Origin: Phytobacter diazotrophicus | GTDB taxonomy: Bacteria > Pseudomonadota > Gammaproteobacteria > Enterobacterales > Enterobacteriaceae | DNA: 64,000 nucleotides | NCBI GenBank assembly: GCA_004346725.1 | Contig: SMDE01000003.1 | Span: 1-64,000, forward strand | Direction of reading: 5' to 3' | Part shown: positions 38,229 through 47,674 of the stretch, piece after piece | How positions within the stretch are numbered: position 1 is the stretch's first letter | Layout: every line of letters begins with the position of its first letter | The notes under the pieces: generated by a model | The model's database searches: none | Seen by the model: the letters and a program-made list of their open reading frames with translations, nothing else | Told to the model about the DNA's origin: nothing | Translations under genes and position numbers: made by a program

Positions 38229-39266
38229 TTTCTCGTTGAGCAGAAACGCAGAAAACTGTGGCGACATCCAGGTGGTAAACTTGTCACCTTCCCGCATGAT
38301 CATATAGACCGCCAGCCCCTCTTTGCGCACGATATCCTGCGCTTTCGCCGTGCCAAGCACCATCAGGCCGGTATCCCAGGCATCAGCTTCCAGTGCGGTG
38401 GGGGCAATCACCGTCACCGAGACCAGATTATGCTCAATGGGGCGGCCGGTCTGCGGGTCAATCACGTGGGAAATGCGTTTACCGTCCAGCTCATAGTAGT
38501 TGCGATAGCTGCCAGAGGTGCTGATGCCGTGGCCATTAATATCCACCACCGCCTGCACCGCATTTTCCTGGTCGGTCGGCTTTTGTATCGCTACACGCCA
38601 GGGTTGCCCCTGCCCGTTCATACCCCGACTGACCAGCGCTCCCCCCACCGACACCAGATAGCGCGAGATCCCTTCACGCTCCATCAGGCGCGCGAGATGA
38701 TCGGCGGCATACCCTTCGCCAACGGTCGAGAGATCGACGAAAAGATCCGGCAGATCTTTTTGCAGATACTGCTGTTGCGCCTCGTTAATGACCTTAAGAT
38801 GTTGTAACCCGGTACGCGCTTTGGCGGCATCAATTTGCGCCTGATCCGGCACTTTGTTGGGCTGCTTGTCCGGCCCAAAGCCCCATAAATTTACCAGCGG
38901 TCCAACCGTGATATCCATTGCCCCCTGCGTGTGGGCTCCAACGCGCAATGCGGCGGTGACAATATCAGCCATATCGGCGCTCACCGGCCACGGCGCCAGA
39001 CTGGCAGAATGGTTAAAGCGCATTAGCGCCGAATCGGGTTTCCACGTTGATAGCGCTTGATCGTCGGCATCAAGCTGCGCCTGAATTTTCTGCGTCAGGC
39101 TTTTCGCTTTCTCCGGGCTTAACGCGATGGCGCTCACGCGCCAGAAGGTGCCCATCGTTTTGCCTTCAAGCACCGTGGGGGGTTCCACCTGGGAGGCGGG
39201 GTTATCGCATCCGTTTAATAATGCGAGCGCAAGCAGCAGGCCTGCACGCAGAAATGTCGTCGCCAT
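38223..39266 (-). CDS. apbE: FAD:protein FMN transferase ApbE
   Basis: Periplasmic lipoprotein that attaches FMN covalently to threonine residues of target flavoproteins. 347 residues: signal peptide with lipobox ending LLNGC (Cys19), then EGKTMGTFWRVSAI, the conserved DITVGPLVNLWGFGP, and the metal-site region HVIDPQTGRPI. The start is the ATG of MATTFLRAG (AGGG upstream), because a lipoprotein signal must begin here; the open frame continues 24 codons upstream toward the ompC terminator. Confidence 0.95.
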   Translation of the reverse strand: MATTFLRAGLLLALALLNGCDNPASQVEPPTVLEGKTMGTFWRVSAIALSPEKAKSLTQKIQAQLDADDQALSTWKPDSALMRFNHSASLAPWPVSADMADIVTAALRVGAHTQGAMDITVGPLVNLWGFGPDKQPNKVPDQAQIDAAKARTGLQHLKVINEAQQQYLQKDLPDLFVDLSTVGEGYAADHLARLMEREGISRYLVSVGGALVSRGMNGQGQPWRVAIQKPTDQENAVQAVVDINGHGISTSGSYRNYYELDGKRISHVIDPQTGRPIEHNLVSVTVIAPTALEADAWDTGLMVLGTAKAQDIVRKEGLAVYMIMREGDKFTTWMSPQFSAFLLNEKN

Positions 39267-39338
39267 CGTCTTTTCCCTATCCGTTTTGCGCCGCCAGAGT
39301 ACACCAAATTTAACGAGGGTGAGACGGGGTTCAGCCAT

Positions 39339-39364
39339 AAAAAAAGGGGCCAGAGGGCCCCTTT
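39339..39364 (-). terminator. Terminator of ompC
   Basis: AAAGGGGCC and GGCCCCTTT around a short loop, followed on the minus strand by seven U. Confidence 0.92.
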
Positions 39365-39379
39365 GTCGAGAATTGCTGC

Positions 39380-40501
39380 TTAGAACTGGTAAACCAGGCC
39401 CAGGGCAACAACGTTGTCGGTGCTGATACCAGCCTGACGAGTGAAGGTGTTGTCATCCAGCAGGTTGATTTTGTAATCAACATAGGTGGACATGTTTTTG
39501 TTGAAGTAGTAAGTCGCGCCAACATCAACATATTTCAGCAGATCCTGGTCGCCGAAATCGGTCGTACCGTTGGTAACGTCTTTACCTTTAGACTGCAGGT
39601 AAGCAACGGACGGACGCAGACCGAAGTCGAACTGGTACTGAGCAACCACTTCAAAGTTTTGCGCTTTGTTCGCAAAACCATAAACGGTGCTGTTGTTCTG
39701 AGAGTTACCGAAACGGGTTGCGTTATAGGTCTGGGTGTACTGCGCCGCCAGATAGATGTTGTTGGCGTCATATTTCAGACCGCCGCTATAAACGTCTGCA
39801 TTGTCGCCGCTACCATAAACGCCAGCCGCATTCTGGTCAGCGGTACGTTTAGAGGTAGACATTGCAGCGCCTGCGCTAAAGCCAGCACCCAGATCGTAGG
39901 TCAGAGACGCGCCGAAGCCGTCGCCGTTCTGTTTCAGCGTGCTACGACCTGTGCTGTTTTCACCGCCGACGCTACCGTTTTTGCCCTGATACTGCAGAGC
40001 AAAGTTCAGGCCATCAACCAGACCGAAGAAGTCGGTGTTACGGTAAGTTGCAACGCCGTTAGCACGGGATTGCATGAAGTTATCAGCGCCGTAGGTATCC
40101 CCACCGAATTCCGGCAGGACGTCGGTCCAGGACGTTACGTCATAGATCACGCCGTAGTTACGACCATAGTCGAAAGAACCCGCATCACCGACACGCAGAC
40201 CAGCGAATGCCAGACGAGTCCAGGCCTGATCGCTTGAACCTTCAGTGTCGTTTGCCTGAACGTTGTATTCCCACTGACCGTAACCAGTGATCTGGTCGTT
40301 TACCTGGGTTTCGCCTTTGAAGCCGAAACGTACGTATGTCTGATCGCCATCAGCGCCTTTATCATCGGAGAAATAATGCAGACCGTCGACTTTACCGTAC
40401 AAATCTAATTTGTTGCCGTTTTTATTATAAATTTCCGCTGCATTTGCTGCGCCTGCTACCAGCAGTGCTGGTACCAGGAGGGACAGTACTTTAACTTTCA
40501 T
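39380..40501 (-). CDS. ompC: Outer-membrane porin OmpC
   Basis: Trimeric 16-strand general porin. 373 residues: a 21-residue signal peptide ([21 protein letters not shown]), then [20 protein letters not shown]. The constriction loop L3 contains PEFGGDT, and it ends LGLVYQF with the terminal phenylalanine needed for assembly. Codon bias is that of a highly expressed gene. Preceded by OmpR sites and divergent micF, which together identify it as OmpC and not another porin. Confidence 0.97.
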   Translation of the reverse strand: MKVKVLSLLVPALLVAGAANAAEIYNKNGNKLDLYGKVDGLHYFSDDKGADGDQTYVRFGFKGETQVNDQITGYGQWEYNVQANDTEGSSDQAWTRLAFAGLRVGDAGSFDYGRNYGVIYDVTSWTDVLPEFGGDTYGADNFMQSRANGVATYRNTDFFGLVDGLNFALQYQGKNGSVGGENSTGRSTLKQNGDGFGASLTYDLGAGFSAGAAMSTSKRTADQNAAGVYGSGDNADVYSGGLKYDANNIYLAAQYTQTYNATRFGNSQNNSTVYGFANKAQNFEVVAQYQFDFGLRPSVAYLQSKGKDVTNGTTDFGDQDLLKYVDVGATYYFNKNMSTYVDYKINLLDDNTFTRQAGISTDNVVALGLVYQF

Positions 40502-40613
40502 GTTATTAACCCTCGGTTATATGCGTTTTTATAGCCACTGCTCACTGATCAATCCTATTAATCAGCCTGCAAGTTCATTCTCCTTAAAAATACAGAATAA
40601 TCCAATAAGAATA

Positions 40614-40670
40614 TGATACGAAAACTTTGAAGATGTTTCATATTGCATTATAGATGTTTCAATTTGTAAA
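40614..40670 (-). promoter_or_regulatory. OmpR-binding region of ompC/micF
   Basis: Read on the minus strand, TTTACAAATTGAAACATCT and a downstream repeat ATGAAACATCTTCAAAG match the OmpR sites C1 to C3 of E. coli ompC almost base for base. Phosphorylated OmpR bound here activates ompC and, in the other direction, micF. Confidence 0.82.
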
Positions 40671-40827
40671 TTCAGGGGAACTTTTTTTAGCACAAATAGC
40701 TAAATAATAAAGCACAAATAATCAAAATATAATTTAAGATACAATAAAAACAATGAGTTAAGTGATTTACATGTTTTTAGCACTGAATGCAAAACTAATT
40801 TATAAATTCGGCACTAATATAATCATC

Positions 40828-40920
40828 GCTATCATCATTAACTTTATTTATTACCGTCATTCGATTCTGAATGTCTGTTTACCCCTATTAGGACCGAATG
40901 CCTGGCATTCGGTTTTTTTT
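40828..40920 (+). ncRNA. micF: MicF antisense small RNA
   Basis: 93 bases divergent from ompC, nearly identical to E. coli MicF: it begins GCTATCATCATTAACTTT (the segment that pairs with the ompF ribosome site) and ends in the terminator hairpin CCGAATGCC/GGCATTCGG followed by T8. A -10-like TAATAT precedes it. It represses ompF translation with Hfq. Confidence 0.93.
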
Positions 40921-41343
40921 TACCTTTCTTTACGTAAATAAATTCAATTCGTGCTACATGAAAGAATTTGTAATGACTATTAATTAAACAATATTCGTGC
41001 CAGGTACAGTGCAAAAAGATAATCCATTTTTTATTTTCTTGTTATTTAGTGCGATTTTTCCCAACGAAGCGGTAAATATCTGTACAGAATCGCATGAATT
41101 GTACATTTTTTAGCATCTGGTTTAGGCGAGCTTTTTTCGTTCGTCCGCAAGACATTTGCCCGAACGAGAGTCTGGAAATTCATTCATTACCCGATATACT
41201 GCCTGCTGTACACAGCTCTGCAACATCACGCCGGCAAGACCGCCGTCATTGCTGGCAGGTTCTTACGGCATGGCAGCAACATTGTCTCAACGCGGATACT
41301 GAGTAGTAATCTGCAGTGTTGTCATTACGGGTTACACACACGA
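40921..41343 (+). promoter_or_regulatory. Intergenic region with candidate rcsDB promoter
   Basis: 423 bases without a convincing gene. A candidate promoter has CTGGAA at 41172-41177 and TATACT at 41195-41200, 17 bases apart, which would start rcsD transcription near 41207 with a leader of about 135 bases. A dyad GTTCG...CGAAC surrounds 41140-41165. A small open frame at 41094-41306 looks like chance. Confidence 0.4.
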
Positions 41344-44013
41344 ATGAGTCGATCGGACACCATGACCCCAGGAAAATTTTCTCTGATACCGGGCAACATC
41401 ACCCGCTTCTTTCTTCTATTGATCATTGTCCTGCTGGTCACGTTGGGCGTAATGATACAAAGCGCCGTTAATGCCTGGCTAAAAGATAAAAGCTATCAGG
41501 TTGTCGATATCACTCACGCAATGCACAAGCGCATTGATACCTGGCGCTACGCTACCTGGCAAATCTACGACAACATCGCGGCAGCGACCTCTGGCAGTTC
41601 AAGTGATGGTTTACAGGAAACCCGCCTTAAGCAGGACGTTTACTATCTGGAGAAGCCACGGCGTAAAACAGAAGCGCTGATCTTCGGCTCCCATGACAGT
41701 TCGACGCTGGAAATGACGCAGCGAATCTCCACCTATCTGGATACCCTGTGGGGCGCGGAGACCGTTCCCTGGTCGATGTACTACCTCAATGGTCAGGACA
41801 ACAGCATGATCCTGATCTCTACCCTGCCGTTGAAAGATCTCTCCTCCGGGTTTAAAGAGTCCACAATTGGCAGCATCGTCGATTCACGCCGCGCGGAGAT
41901 GTTGCAACAAGCTAACGCGCTGGACGAACGCGAGAGCTTCTCTGCCCTGCGTCGCCTTTCCTGGCAGAATGGTCACTATTTCACCCTGCGCACCACGTTT
42001 AACCAGCCCGGTCATCTGGCGACGGTTGTGGCATTCGACCTGCCGATTAACGACCTAATCCCACCGGATATGTCGTTGGACAGCTTCCGTCTCGATACGG
42101 ATAACGCGCAAAATAATCTGCGTTCCACCGATAAAGAGAGCACAGACAGCGTCACCATCAATTTCAATAGTTCAAAAATCGAGATTGCCTCTTCGCTCAA
42201 CTCCACCGGCCTTCGCCTGGTCTGGCAGGTGCCGTTTGGTACGCTGCTGCTGGAGACCTTGCAAAATATTCTGTTGCCGCTGTTATTGAACATTGGTCTG
42301 CTGGCGCTGGCGCTGTTTGGCTATACCACGTTCCGCCATCAGCCGGGCCGTCAGAGCGATGGGCTGGCCCCTGCGGGAAACAGTAACGAGCTGCGCGTTA
42401 TGCGCGCCTTTAATGAAGAGATTGTCTCTCTGTTGCCGTTAGGGTTGCTGGTACATGACCAGGAAGCCAACCGCACCGTGTTGAGCAATAAAATCGCCGA
42501 TCATTTGCTACCGCATCTCAACTTGCAAAACATCACCTCTATGGCCGATCAGCATCAGGGGGTGATTCAGGCCACTATCAATAACGAATTGTATGAAATT
42601 CGCCAGTTCCGCAGCCAGGTGGCGTCGCGCACGCAAATTTTCATCATCCGCGATCAGGACAGAGAAGTACTGGTGAATAAAAAGCTCAAACAGGCGCAGC
42701 GCCTGTATGAGAAAAATCAGCAAGGTCGCGCAGCGTTCATGCAAAACATTGCCGAAGCGCTCAAGCAGCCTGTCAAAGCCCTGGCTGGCGAAGCCGCTGC
42801 GTTGAGCGATAAAGAGGGCAACCAGCTTGCTGATCATGCCGAAGCGCTGGCGAGACTGGTGGATGAGATCCAACTGGCCAATATGCTGGAAAACGACACA
42901 TGGAAAGGACAATCCACGCTATTTTCCATTCAGGATTTAATTGATGAAGTGGTGCCGCAGGTACTGCCTGTGATTAAGCGCAAGGGACTACAACTGCTCA
43001 TCAATAACCATCTTCATGCTAAAGAAGAGCGCCACGGCGACCGTGATGCCCTGCTACGTATTTTGCTGCTGTTGATCCAGTACGCCGTGACGACAACGCA
43101 GATTGGCAAAATCACCCTTGAAGTGAGCATGGACGAATCAGCGGAAGATCGTCTGACCTTCCGTATCCTGGACACCGGCAACGGGGTAAGTAATAGCGAG
43201 ATCGACAACCTGCACTTCCCGTTCCTCAATACCACTCAAGGCGATCAGTATGGTAAAGCCAATGCCCTCACCTTCTGGCTGTGCGATCAACTGGCCAGAA
43301 AACTCGGTGGTCACTTAAATATTAAAGCACGGGAGGAGCTCGGTACCCGTTATTCACTGCACGTGAAAATGGCAGTGCGCGCTCAACATGAGGAAGCCGA
43401 GGAGAAATTACTGGACGATGTGGTCGCCATGATTGATATCACCTCCAGCGAAATCCGCAATATTGTGGTTCGACAGCTCGAAAACTGGGGAGCAAGCTGT
43501 ATCTCTCCGGATGAAAGGCTGTTAAGTCAAGAATATGACCTGTTTTTAACGGATAATCCGTCTAATCTTACATCCTCGGGCTTGCTTTTAAGCGATGATG
43601 AGGTCGGCGTGCGGAAAATTGGCCCCGGACAATTGCGCGTCAACTTTAATATGAGCAATGCAATGCAGGAAGCAATATTGCAGCTTATAGAAGAGCAACT
43701 GGCACAGGAAGACGTTATGGAGTCGCCTTTGGGGGGCGATGAAAATGCCGAACTCCATGCCAGCGGTTATTATGCGCTGTTTGTCGACACAGTACCGGAT
43801 GATGTTAAGAGGTTGTATACTGAATCGGCGACAAGCGATTTCGCTGCACTGGCTCAGACAGCACACCGCCTGAAAGGGGTGTTTGCCATGCTTAATCTGG
43901 TTCCTGGTAAGCAGTTATGTGAAACGCTGGAGCATTTAATTCGTGAGAAGGATGTTCCAGGCATAGAAAATTACATCAGCGACATTGACGCTTACGTCAA
44001 GAGCTTGCTGTAG
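41344..44013 (+). CDS. rcsD: Phosphotransferase RcsD of the Rcs phosphorelay
   Basis: Inner-membrane hybrid intermediate of the envelope-stress phosphorelay, relaying phosphate between RcsC and RcsB. 889 residues: first helix about 20-40, a periplasmic sensor domain to about 305, second helix about 310-330, a histidine-kinase-like domain that lacks a catalytic histidine, an ABL domain (about 690-790), and a C-terminal HPt domain with the phosphorylated His841 in AHRLKGVFAM. rcsB follows after 16 bases. The N-terminal 8 residues differ from E. coli, so the start could shift slightly. Confidence 0.96.
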   Translation: MSRSDTMTPGKFSLIPGNITRFFLLLIIVLLVTLGVMIQSAVNAWLKDKSYQVVDITHAMHKRIDTWRYATWQIYDNIAAATSGSSSDGLQETRLKQDVYYLEKPRRKTEALIFGSHDSSTLEMTQRISTYLDTLWGAETVPWSMYYLNGQDNSMILISTLPLKDLSSGFKESTIGSIVDSRRAEMLQQANALDERESFSALRRLSWQNGHYFTLRTTFNQPGHLATVVAFDLPINDLIPPDMSLDSFRLDTDNAQNNLRSTDKESTDSVTINFNSSKIEIASSLNSTGLRLVWQVPFGTLLLETLQNILLPLLLNIGLLALALFGYTTFRHQPGRQSDGLAPAGNSNELRVMRAFNEEIVSLLPLGLLVHDQEANRTVLSNKIADHLLPHLNLQNITSMADQHQGVIQATINNELYEIRQFRSQVASRTQIFIIRDQDREVLVNKKLKQAQRLYEKNQQGRAAFMQNIAEALKQPVKALAGEAAALSDKEGNQLADHAEALARLVDEIQLANMLENDTWKGQSTLFSIQDLIDEVVPQVLPVIKRKGLQLLINNHLHAKEERHGDRDALLRILLLLIQYAVTTTQIGKITLEVSMDESAEDRLTFRILDTGNGVSNSEIDNLHFPFLNTTQGDQYGKANALTFWLCDQLARKLGGHLNIKAREELGTRYSLHVKMAVRAQHEEAEEKLLDDVVAMIDITSSEIRNIVVRQLENWGASCISPDERLLSQEYDLFLTDNPSNLTSSGLLLSDDEVGVRKIGPGQLRVNFNMSNAMQEAILQLIEEQLAQEDVMESPLGGDENAELHASGYYALFVDTVPDDVKRLYTESATSDFAALAQTAHRLKGVFAMLNLVPGKQLCETLEHLIREKDVPGIENYISDIDAYVKSLL

Positions 44014-44029
44014 CAAGGTAGCCCAATAC

Positions 44030-44680
44030 ATGAACAATATGAACGTAATTATTGCCGATGACCATCCGATTGTACTGTTCGGTATTCGCAAATCACTTGA
44101 ACAGATCGAATGGGTGAATGTAGTCGGTGAATTTGAAGACTCTACAGCACTTATCAATAATCTGCCGAAACTTGAGGCCAATGTTCTTATCACCGATCTG
44201 TCAATGCCAGGCGATAAATACGGTGACGGCATCACGCTGATTAAATACATCAAACGCCATTTCCCGAACCTGTCCATCATTGTTCTGACAATGAACAACA
44301 ACCCGGCCATTCTGAGCGCCGTGCTGGATCTGGATATTGAAGGGATCGTGCTGAAACAGGGCGCACCAACCGACCTGCCTAAGGCGCTGGCTGCATTACA
44401 GAAAGGCAAGAAATTTACCCCGGAAAGCGTTTCCCGCCTGCTGGAAAAAATCAGCGCCGGTGGTTATGGCGATAAACGTCTGTCACCGAAAGAGAGTGAA
44501 GTATTGCGTCTGTTTGCCGAAGGTTTCCTGGTCACCGAAATCGCCAAGAAACTGAACCGCAGTATCAAGACCATCAGTAGCCAGAAGAAATCTGCCATGA
44601 TGAAACTGGGTGTTGATAATGATATCGCCCTGCTGAATTATCTCTCCTCGGTCACACTGACCCAGACCGAGAAAGAGTAA
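44030..44680 (+). CDS. rcsB: Response regulator RcsB
   Basis: Transcription factor of the Rcs system controlling capsule, motility and envelope genes. 216 residues: receiver domain with the phosphoacceptor Asp56 in VLITDLSMPG, Asp10/Asp11 in the acid pocket and a LuxR-type helix-turn-helix at the C-terminus (LSPKESEVLRLFAEG through SIKTISSQKKSAM). The ATG of MNNMNVIIADD is chosen; the frame is open 15 codons upstream into the rcsD end. Nearly identical to the E. coli protein. Confidence 0.98.
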   Translation: MNNMNVIIADDHPIVLFGIRKSLEQIEWVNVVGEFEDSTALINNLPKLEANVLITDLSMPGDKYGDGITLIKYIKRHFPNLSIIVLTMNNNPAILSAVLDLDIEGIVLKQGAPTDLPKALAALQKGKKFTPESVSRLLEKISAGGYGDKRLSPKESEVLRLFAEGFLVTEIAKKLNRSIKTISSQKKSAMMKLGVDNDIALLNYLSSVTLTQTEKE

Positions 44681-44689
44681 TACCTGCGA

Positions 44690-44716
44690 CCCCGGCTCCT
44701 GCCGGGGTTTGTTTTT
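44690..44716 (+). terminator. Terminator of rcsDB
   Basis: CCCCGGC and GCCGGGG around a TCCT loop, then TTTGTTTTT. It lies between the convergent rcsB and rcsC, slightly overlapping the rcsC stop. Confidence 0.88.
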
Positions 44717-47561
44717 ATCGCCGCTCTTTTCTTACTCGCGCACTGTAAAGCGCCAGCGTCTGTTTCAGCACATCCAGTGTTACCGGCTTCGACAGGCAGC
44801 TATCCATGCCCGACTCAAGACAACGCTGTTTCTCTTCTGCCAGCGCATTCGCCGTCACGCCGATAACCGGCAGGGTCATCCCCAATTCACGGATACGTTG
44901 CGTCAGGCGATAACCGTCCATGTTCGGCATGTTAACGTCGCTGAGCACAATATCGATGGGGTTTTTACTCAGGACATTCAGGGCATCTACACCATCGTTC
45001 GCCGTTTTGCACTGATACCCCAGCGAACCAAGCTGATCCGCCAGCAGACGGCGGTTGATCGGGTGATCGTCGACCACCAGAATCATCATGTCGTCATTTC
45101 GCGCCTCGGCCGCGCCCGGTGGCGGCAGCGCGGTAGTGACTTCCGGCACCACCACCTCAACACGGTGAATTCGCCCAAGGATCGCAATCAGATCATGCGG
45201 CGACGCCACGCTAACCAGCCACTCATTTGGCGTACGCTCCAATGGAATACCAATATGGCGACGGCAGAACATGACGGCGGCGCGCCCACTCCAGGACGCT
45301 GGCAGTTCATCATCCGTAATAAAGGTGTCATTTGCTCCCAGTGGGCGACCATCATAGTGCTGGGCCTGAATACCGTTATGCGCCAGCAAGGTTTCCAGGT
45401 AACTGCTAAGAAACGCATTACGTACCGCCAGCCAGCAACAGGTATTGGCAAGGCCATCAACATCCGCAGGCGCAAGCTCAACGGCGTCATACAACGGAAT
45501 ACGGATGGTAAACTGGCTGCCCATACCCGGTTCGGTATCGACGCTAATATCGCCATCCATCATGCTGATCAGTTTTTCGCAAATCGCCAGCCCCAGCCCG
45601 GTCCCCTGGAAGTTACGCTGCACGCCAGTGCCCACCTGGAAGAAGGGATCGAACAACCGCACCACTTCTTTGCCAGGGATCCCGACGCCGGTATCGCGTA
45701 CGCGGATACTCAGATAATGTTCATCCCGGCGGACATGAAGAATAATACAGCCAATATCGGTAAACTTAATGGCGTTGCTGAGCAGGTTGGAGATAACCTG
45801 CTGCAGACGCATCGGATCGCCATTCAGCGTGGCAGGCACGTCCGGCTCGATAAAACAGTAAAGGCCGAGCTGTTTACGAACCACCAGCGGCGCATAGTTG
45901 GCGGTGATATGACTCATCACCTCGCGCGGGGAGAACTCACGCGGCTCAATTTTGAGTTGCTCAGACTCGATTTTCGAGAAATCGAGAATGTCGCTGATGA
46001 TTTTTAGCAGCAGACTCGACGAGTTATTCATCGCCGTCACCAGACGGTCGACGCCTTTCGGCAGGTCTTTAGTCTGCAGCAGATCGAGGTTACCAATAAT
46101 GCCGTACAGCGGCGTACGCAGTTCGTGACTGACGGTTGCCAGGAACATCGATTTTGACTGGCTCGCCTGCTCTGCCGCCTGCGCCATCTCCTGCAGCGAT
46201 TCTTCCATTTTGACGCGCGCAGACACATCCACCAGTACACAAATCGCCACGTTTTCGTTGCGATAACGGGAATGGACAAAGCTTATCTGCAAATTGGTAT
46301 TGTTGCTGGTCAGTACATCCACAAAGTTCACCTGCTGCCCGCAGATAATTTGCGTCAGACGTTGCCGATCTTCGTGGGTGAGCATATTCAGGTAGTTATG
46401 CGCCAGTTCATTACTCAGAATGTTGGTGCCATCCTGGGTACGTAAAATACAGATCCCCACTGGCGCCGAGGCGACGATTTTACGGTTGAACTGCTCGTGT
46501 TCTTCCAGACGCTGGGCGTCCGTTTCCGCCGGAATAAAAATTCGCCGTTCATACATACGTGCGAGGGTAAACAGTGCAACCCCCACAAGGATATTAAGCA
46601 GCACCGCATTGAGGATCAGCATGCGAATACGCTCAAGCACCAAGTCCACAGGCACCGAGTAGACGATACTCAGCGGCGATGGCGGCAGGCTCTTTTTGAG
46701 GATAAGGTCATGAAAGCCGGAGGTGTAACCAAACCAGGATCGCACCTGCAGCCAGCGCGGATCCGCCTCGATACGATTTTCCGCACCGGTCAGGGAAATC
46801 AACGCACGTCCGCTTTCATCAAAGATGGTCACACCCATTGGCAAACTGCCGGGGGTGAAAAAGTTCTCCATCCGAATGGATTGTTCCGTTCCCAGCAACG
46901 CCTGCAGACGATTGCCCAGATAAACCGGCGTCAACGCATAAAAATAGCCGACTCCCGGACGCGCCCCCTGGCTCATCCAGTACAGGTTGTTGCCACGTTC
47001 ATCCTGCGGCGCGTTGCGGTATTTCAGAATGCGCTCATGCAGACTTTTCAATGTCTCGTCGCGTTCGACCGGCACATCACGCAGGCCAAAATCCGCCACG
47101 CAGAGATTCTCACTCCCAATCAGGAATACGCGATTCAGGTCGTAAGCCGCCGAGAAGTTATCCCGCCAGTAGCGCATAAACCAGGCCAGTGACTCCAGAG
47201 AACCACGCCAGGCCGTACCCATTTTCGAGCAGTCAGAATCGGGGAACAGCGGCTGAAAATCAGGTACATCAGTTTTCGCATCCAGCCCACGAGAGGCAAG
47301 AATACCGTTTTCTGCCGTCAGACGGTTTTCAGCGATGTATTTCAGCTCTTTCATGACGTCGGAGGTGCGCTGAATATACCGCTGCGCCTGATCGGCGCTG
47401 AGGTTAAATTCCTGGCGTATTTCCGACTCTTTATCACGCAACGCGTTGACGATGTAGAACACCGAAAAGAGAGCAATCAGCAGCCAAAGCACCAGAGCCA
47501 GCGCGCGGAAAAGATAGCGCGAGACTTTCAAAGTGCTACGAAAAGAGACGAGGTATTTCAA
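44715..47561 (-). CDS. rcsC: Hybrid sensor kinase RcsC
   Basis: Inner-membrane hybrid histidine kinase/phosphatase of the Rcs system. 948 residues from a TTG start. Two helices (about 20-40 and 313-335) enclose the periplasmic domain. A PAS-like linker follows, then the H box in ATVSHELRTP, the ATPase boxes (NLLSNAIKF, DTGVGIP, GTGLGLAI), an ABL domain and a C-terminal receiver with the aspartate in VLSDVNMPN. I chose TTG at 47561 because LKYLVSFRSTLK aligns exactly with the E. coli start MKYLASFRTTLK; the frame is open 26 codons farther. Confidence 0.93.
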   Translation of the reverse strand: MKYLVSFRSTLKVSRYLFRALALVLWLLIALFSVFYIVNALRDKESEIRQEFNLSADQAQRYIQRTSDVMKELKYIAENRLTAENGILASRGLDAKTDVPDFQPLFPDSDCSKMGTAWRGSLESLAWFMRYWRDNFSAAYDLNRVFLIGSENLCVADFGLRDVPVERDETLKSLHERILKYRNAPQDERGNNLYWMSQGARPGVGYFYALTPVYLGNRLQALLGTEQSIRMENFFTPGSLPMGVTIFDESGRALISLTGAENRIEADPRWLQVRSWFGYTSGFHDLILKKSLPPSPLSIVYSVPVDLVLERIRMLILNAVLLNILVGVALFTLARMYERRIFIPAETDAQRLEEHEQFNRKIVASAPVGICILRTQDGTNILSNELAHNYLNMLTHEDRQRLTQIICGQQVNFVDVLTSNNTNLQISFVHSRYRNENVAICVLVDVSARVKMEESLQEMAQAAEQASQSKSMFLATVSHELRTPLYGIIGNLDLLQTKDLPKGVDRLVTAMNNSSSLLLKIISDILDFSKIESEQLKIEPREFSPREVMSHITANYAPLVVRKQLGLYCFIEPDVPATLNGDPMRLQQVISNLLSNAIKFTDIGCIILHVRRDEHYLSIRVRDTGVGIPGKEVVRLFDPFFQVGTGVQRNFQGTGLGLAICEKLISMMDGDISVDTEPGMGSQFTIRIPLYDAVELAPADVDGLANTCCWLAVRNAFLSSYLETLLAHNGIQAQHYDGRPLGANDTFITDDELPASWSGRAAVMFCRRHIGIPLERTPNEWLVSVASPHDLIAILGRIHRVEVVVPEVTTALPPPGAAEARNDDMMILVVDDHPINRRLLADQLGSLGYQCKTANDGVDALNVLSKNPIDIVLSDVNMPNMDGYRLTQRIRELGMTLPVIGVTANALAEEKQRCLESGMDSCLSKPVTLDVLKQTLALYSARVRKERR

Positions 47562-47640
47562 CCTGGGGAAACTCCGCCATGAGGGTGTAAAAGTGACTGA
47601 GGTTAAAGTAGCGGTAAAATGCCGGTGCCGCAATGGCAAA

Positions 47641-47664
47641 GAGAAAGGGCCGGAAAACCGGCCC
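47641..47664 (-). terminator. Hairpin at the end of gyrA
   Basis: GGGCCGG and CCGGCCC around an AAAA/TTTT loop lie ten bases past the gyrA stop. Downstream on the minus strand is TTTCTCTTT, a weak U run. Confidence 0.75.
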
Positions 47665-47674
47665 TCAGCACAGA

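Noticed and set aside
41094..41306. 70-codon frame upstream of rcsD
   Set aside because: Spans the candidate rcsD promoter, lacks a ribosome site and has random-looking composition.
44709..46007. 432-codon plus-strand frame over rcsC
   Set aside because: Entirely inside rcsC, with no promoter, ribosome site or recognisable protein features.
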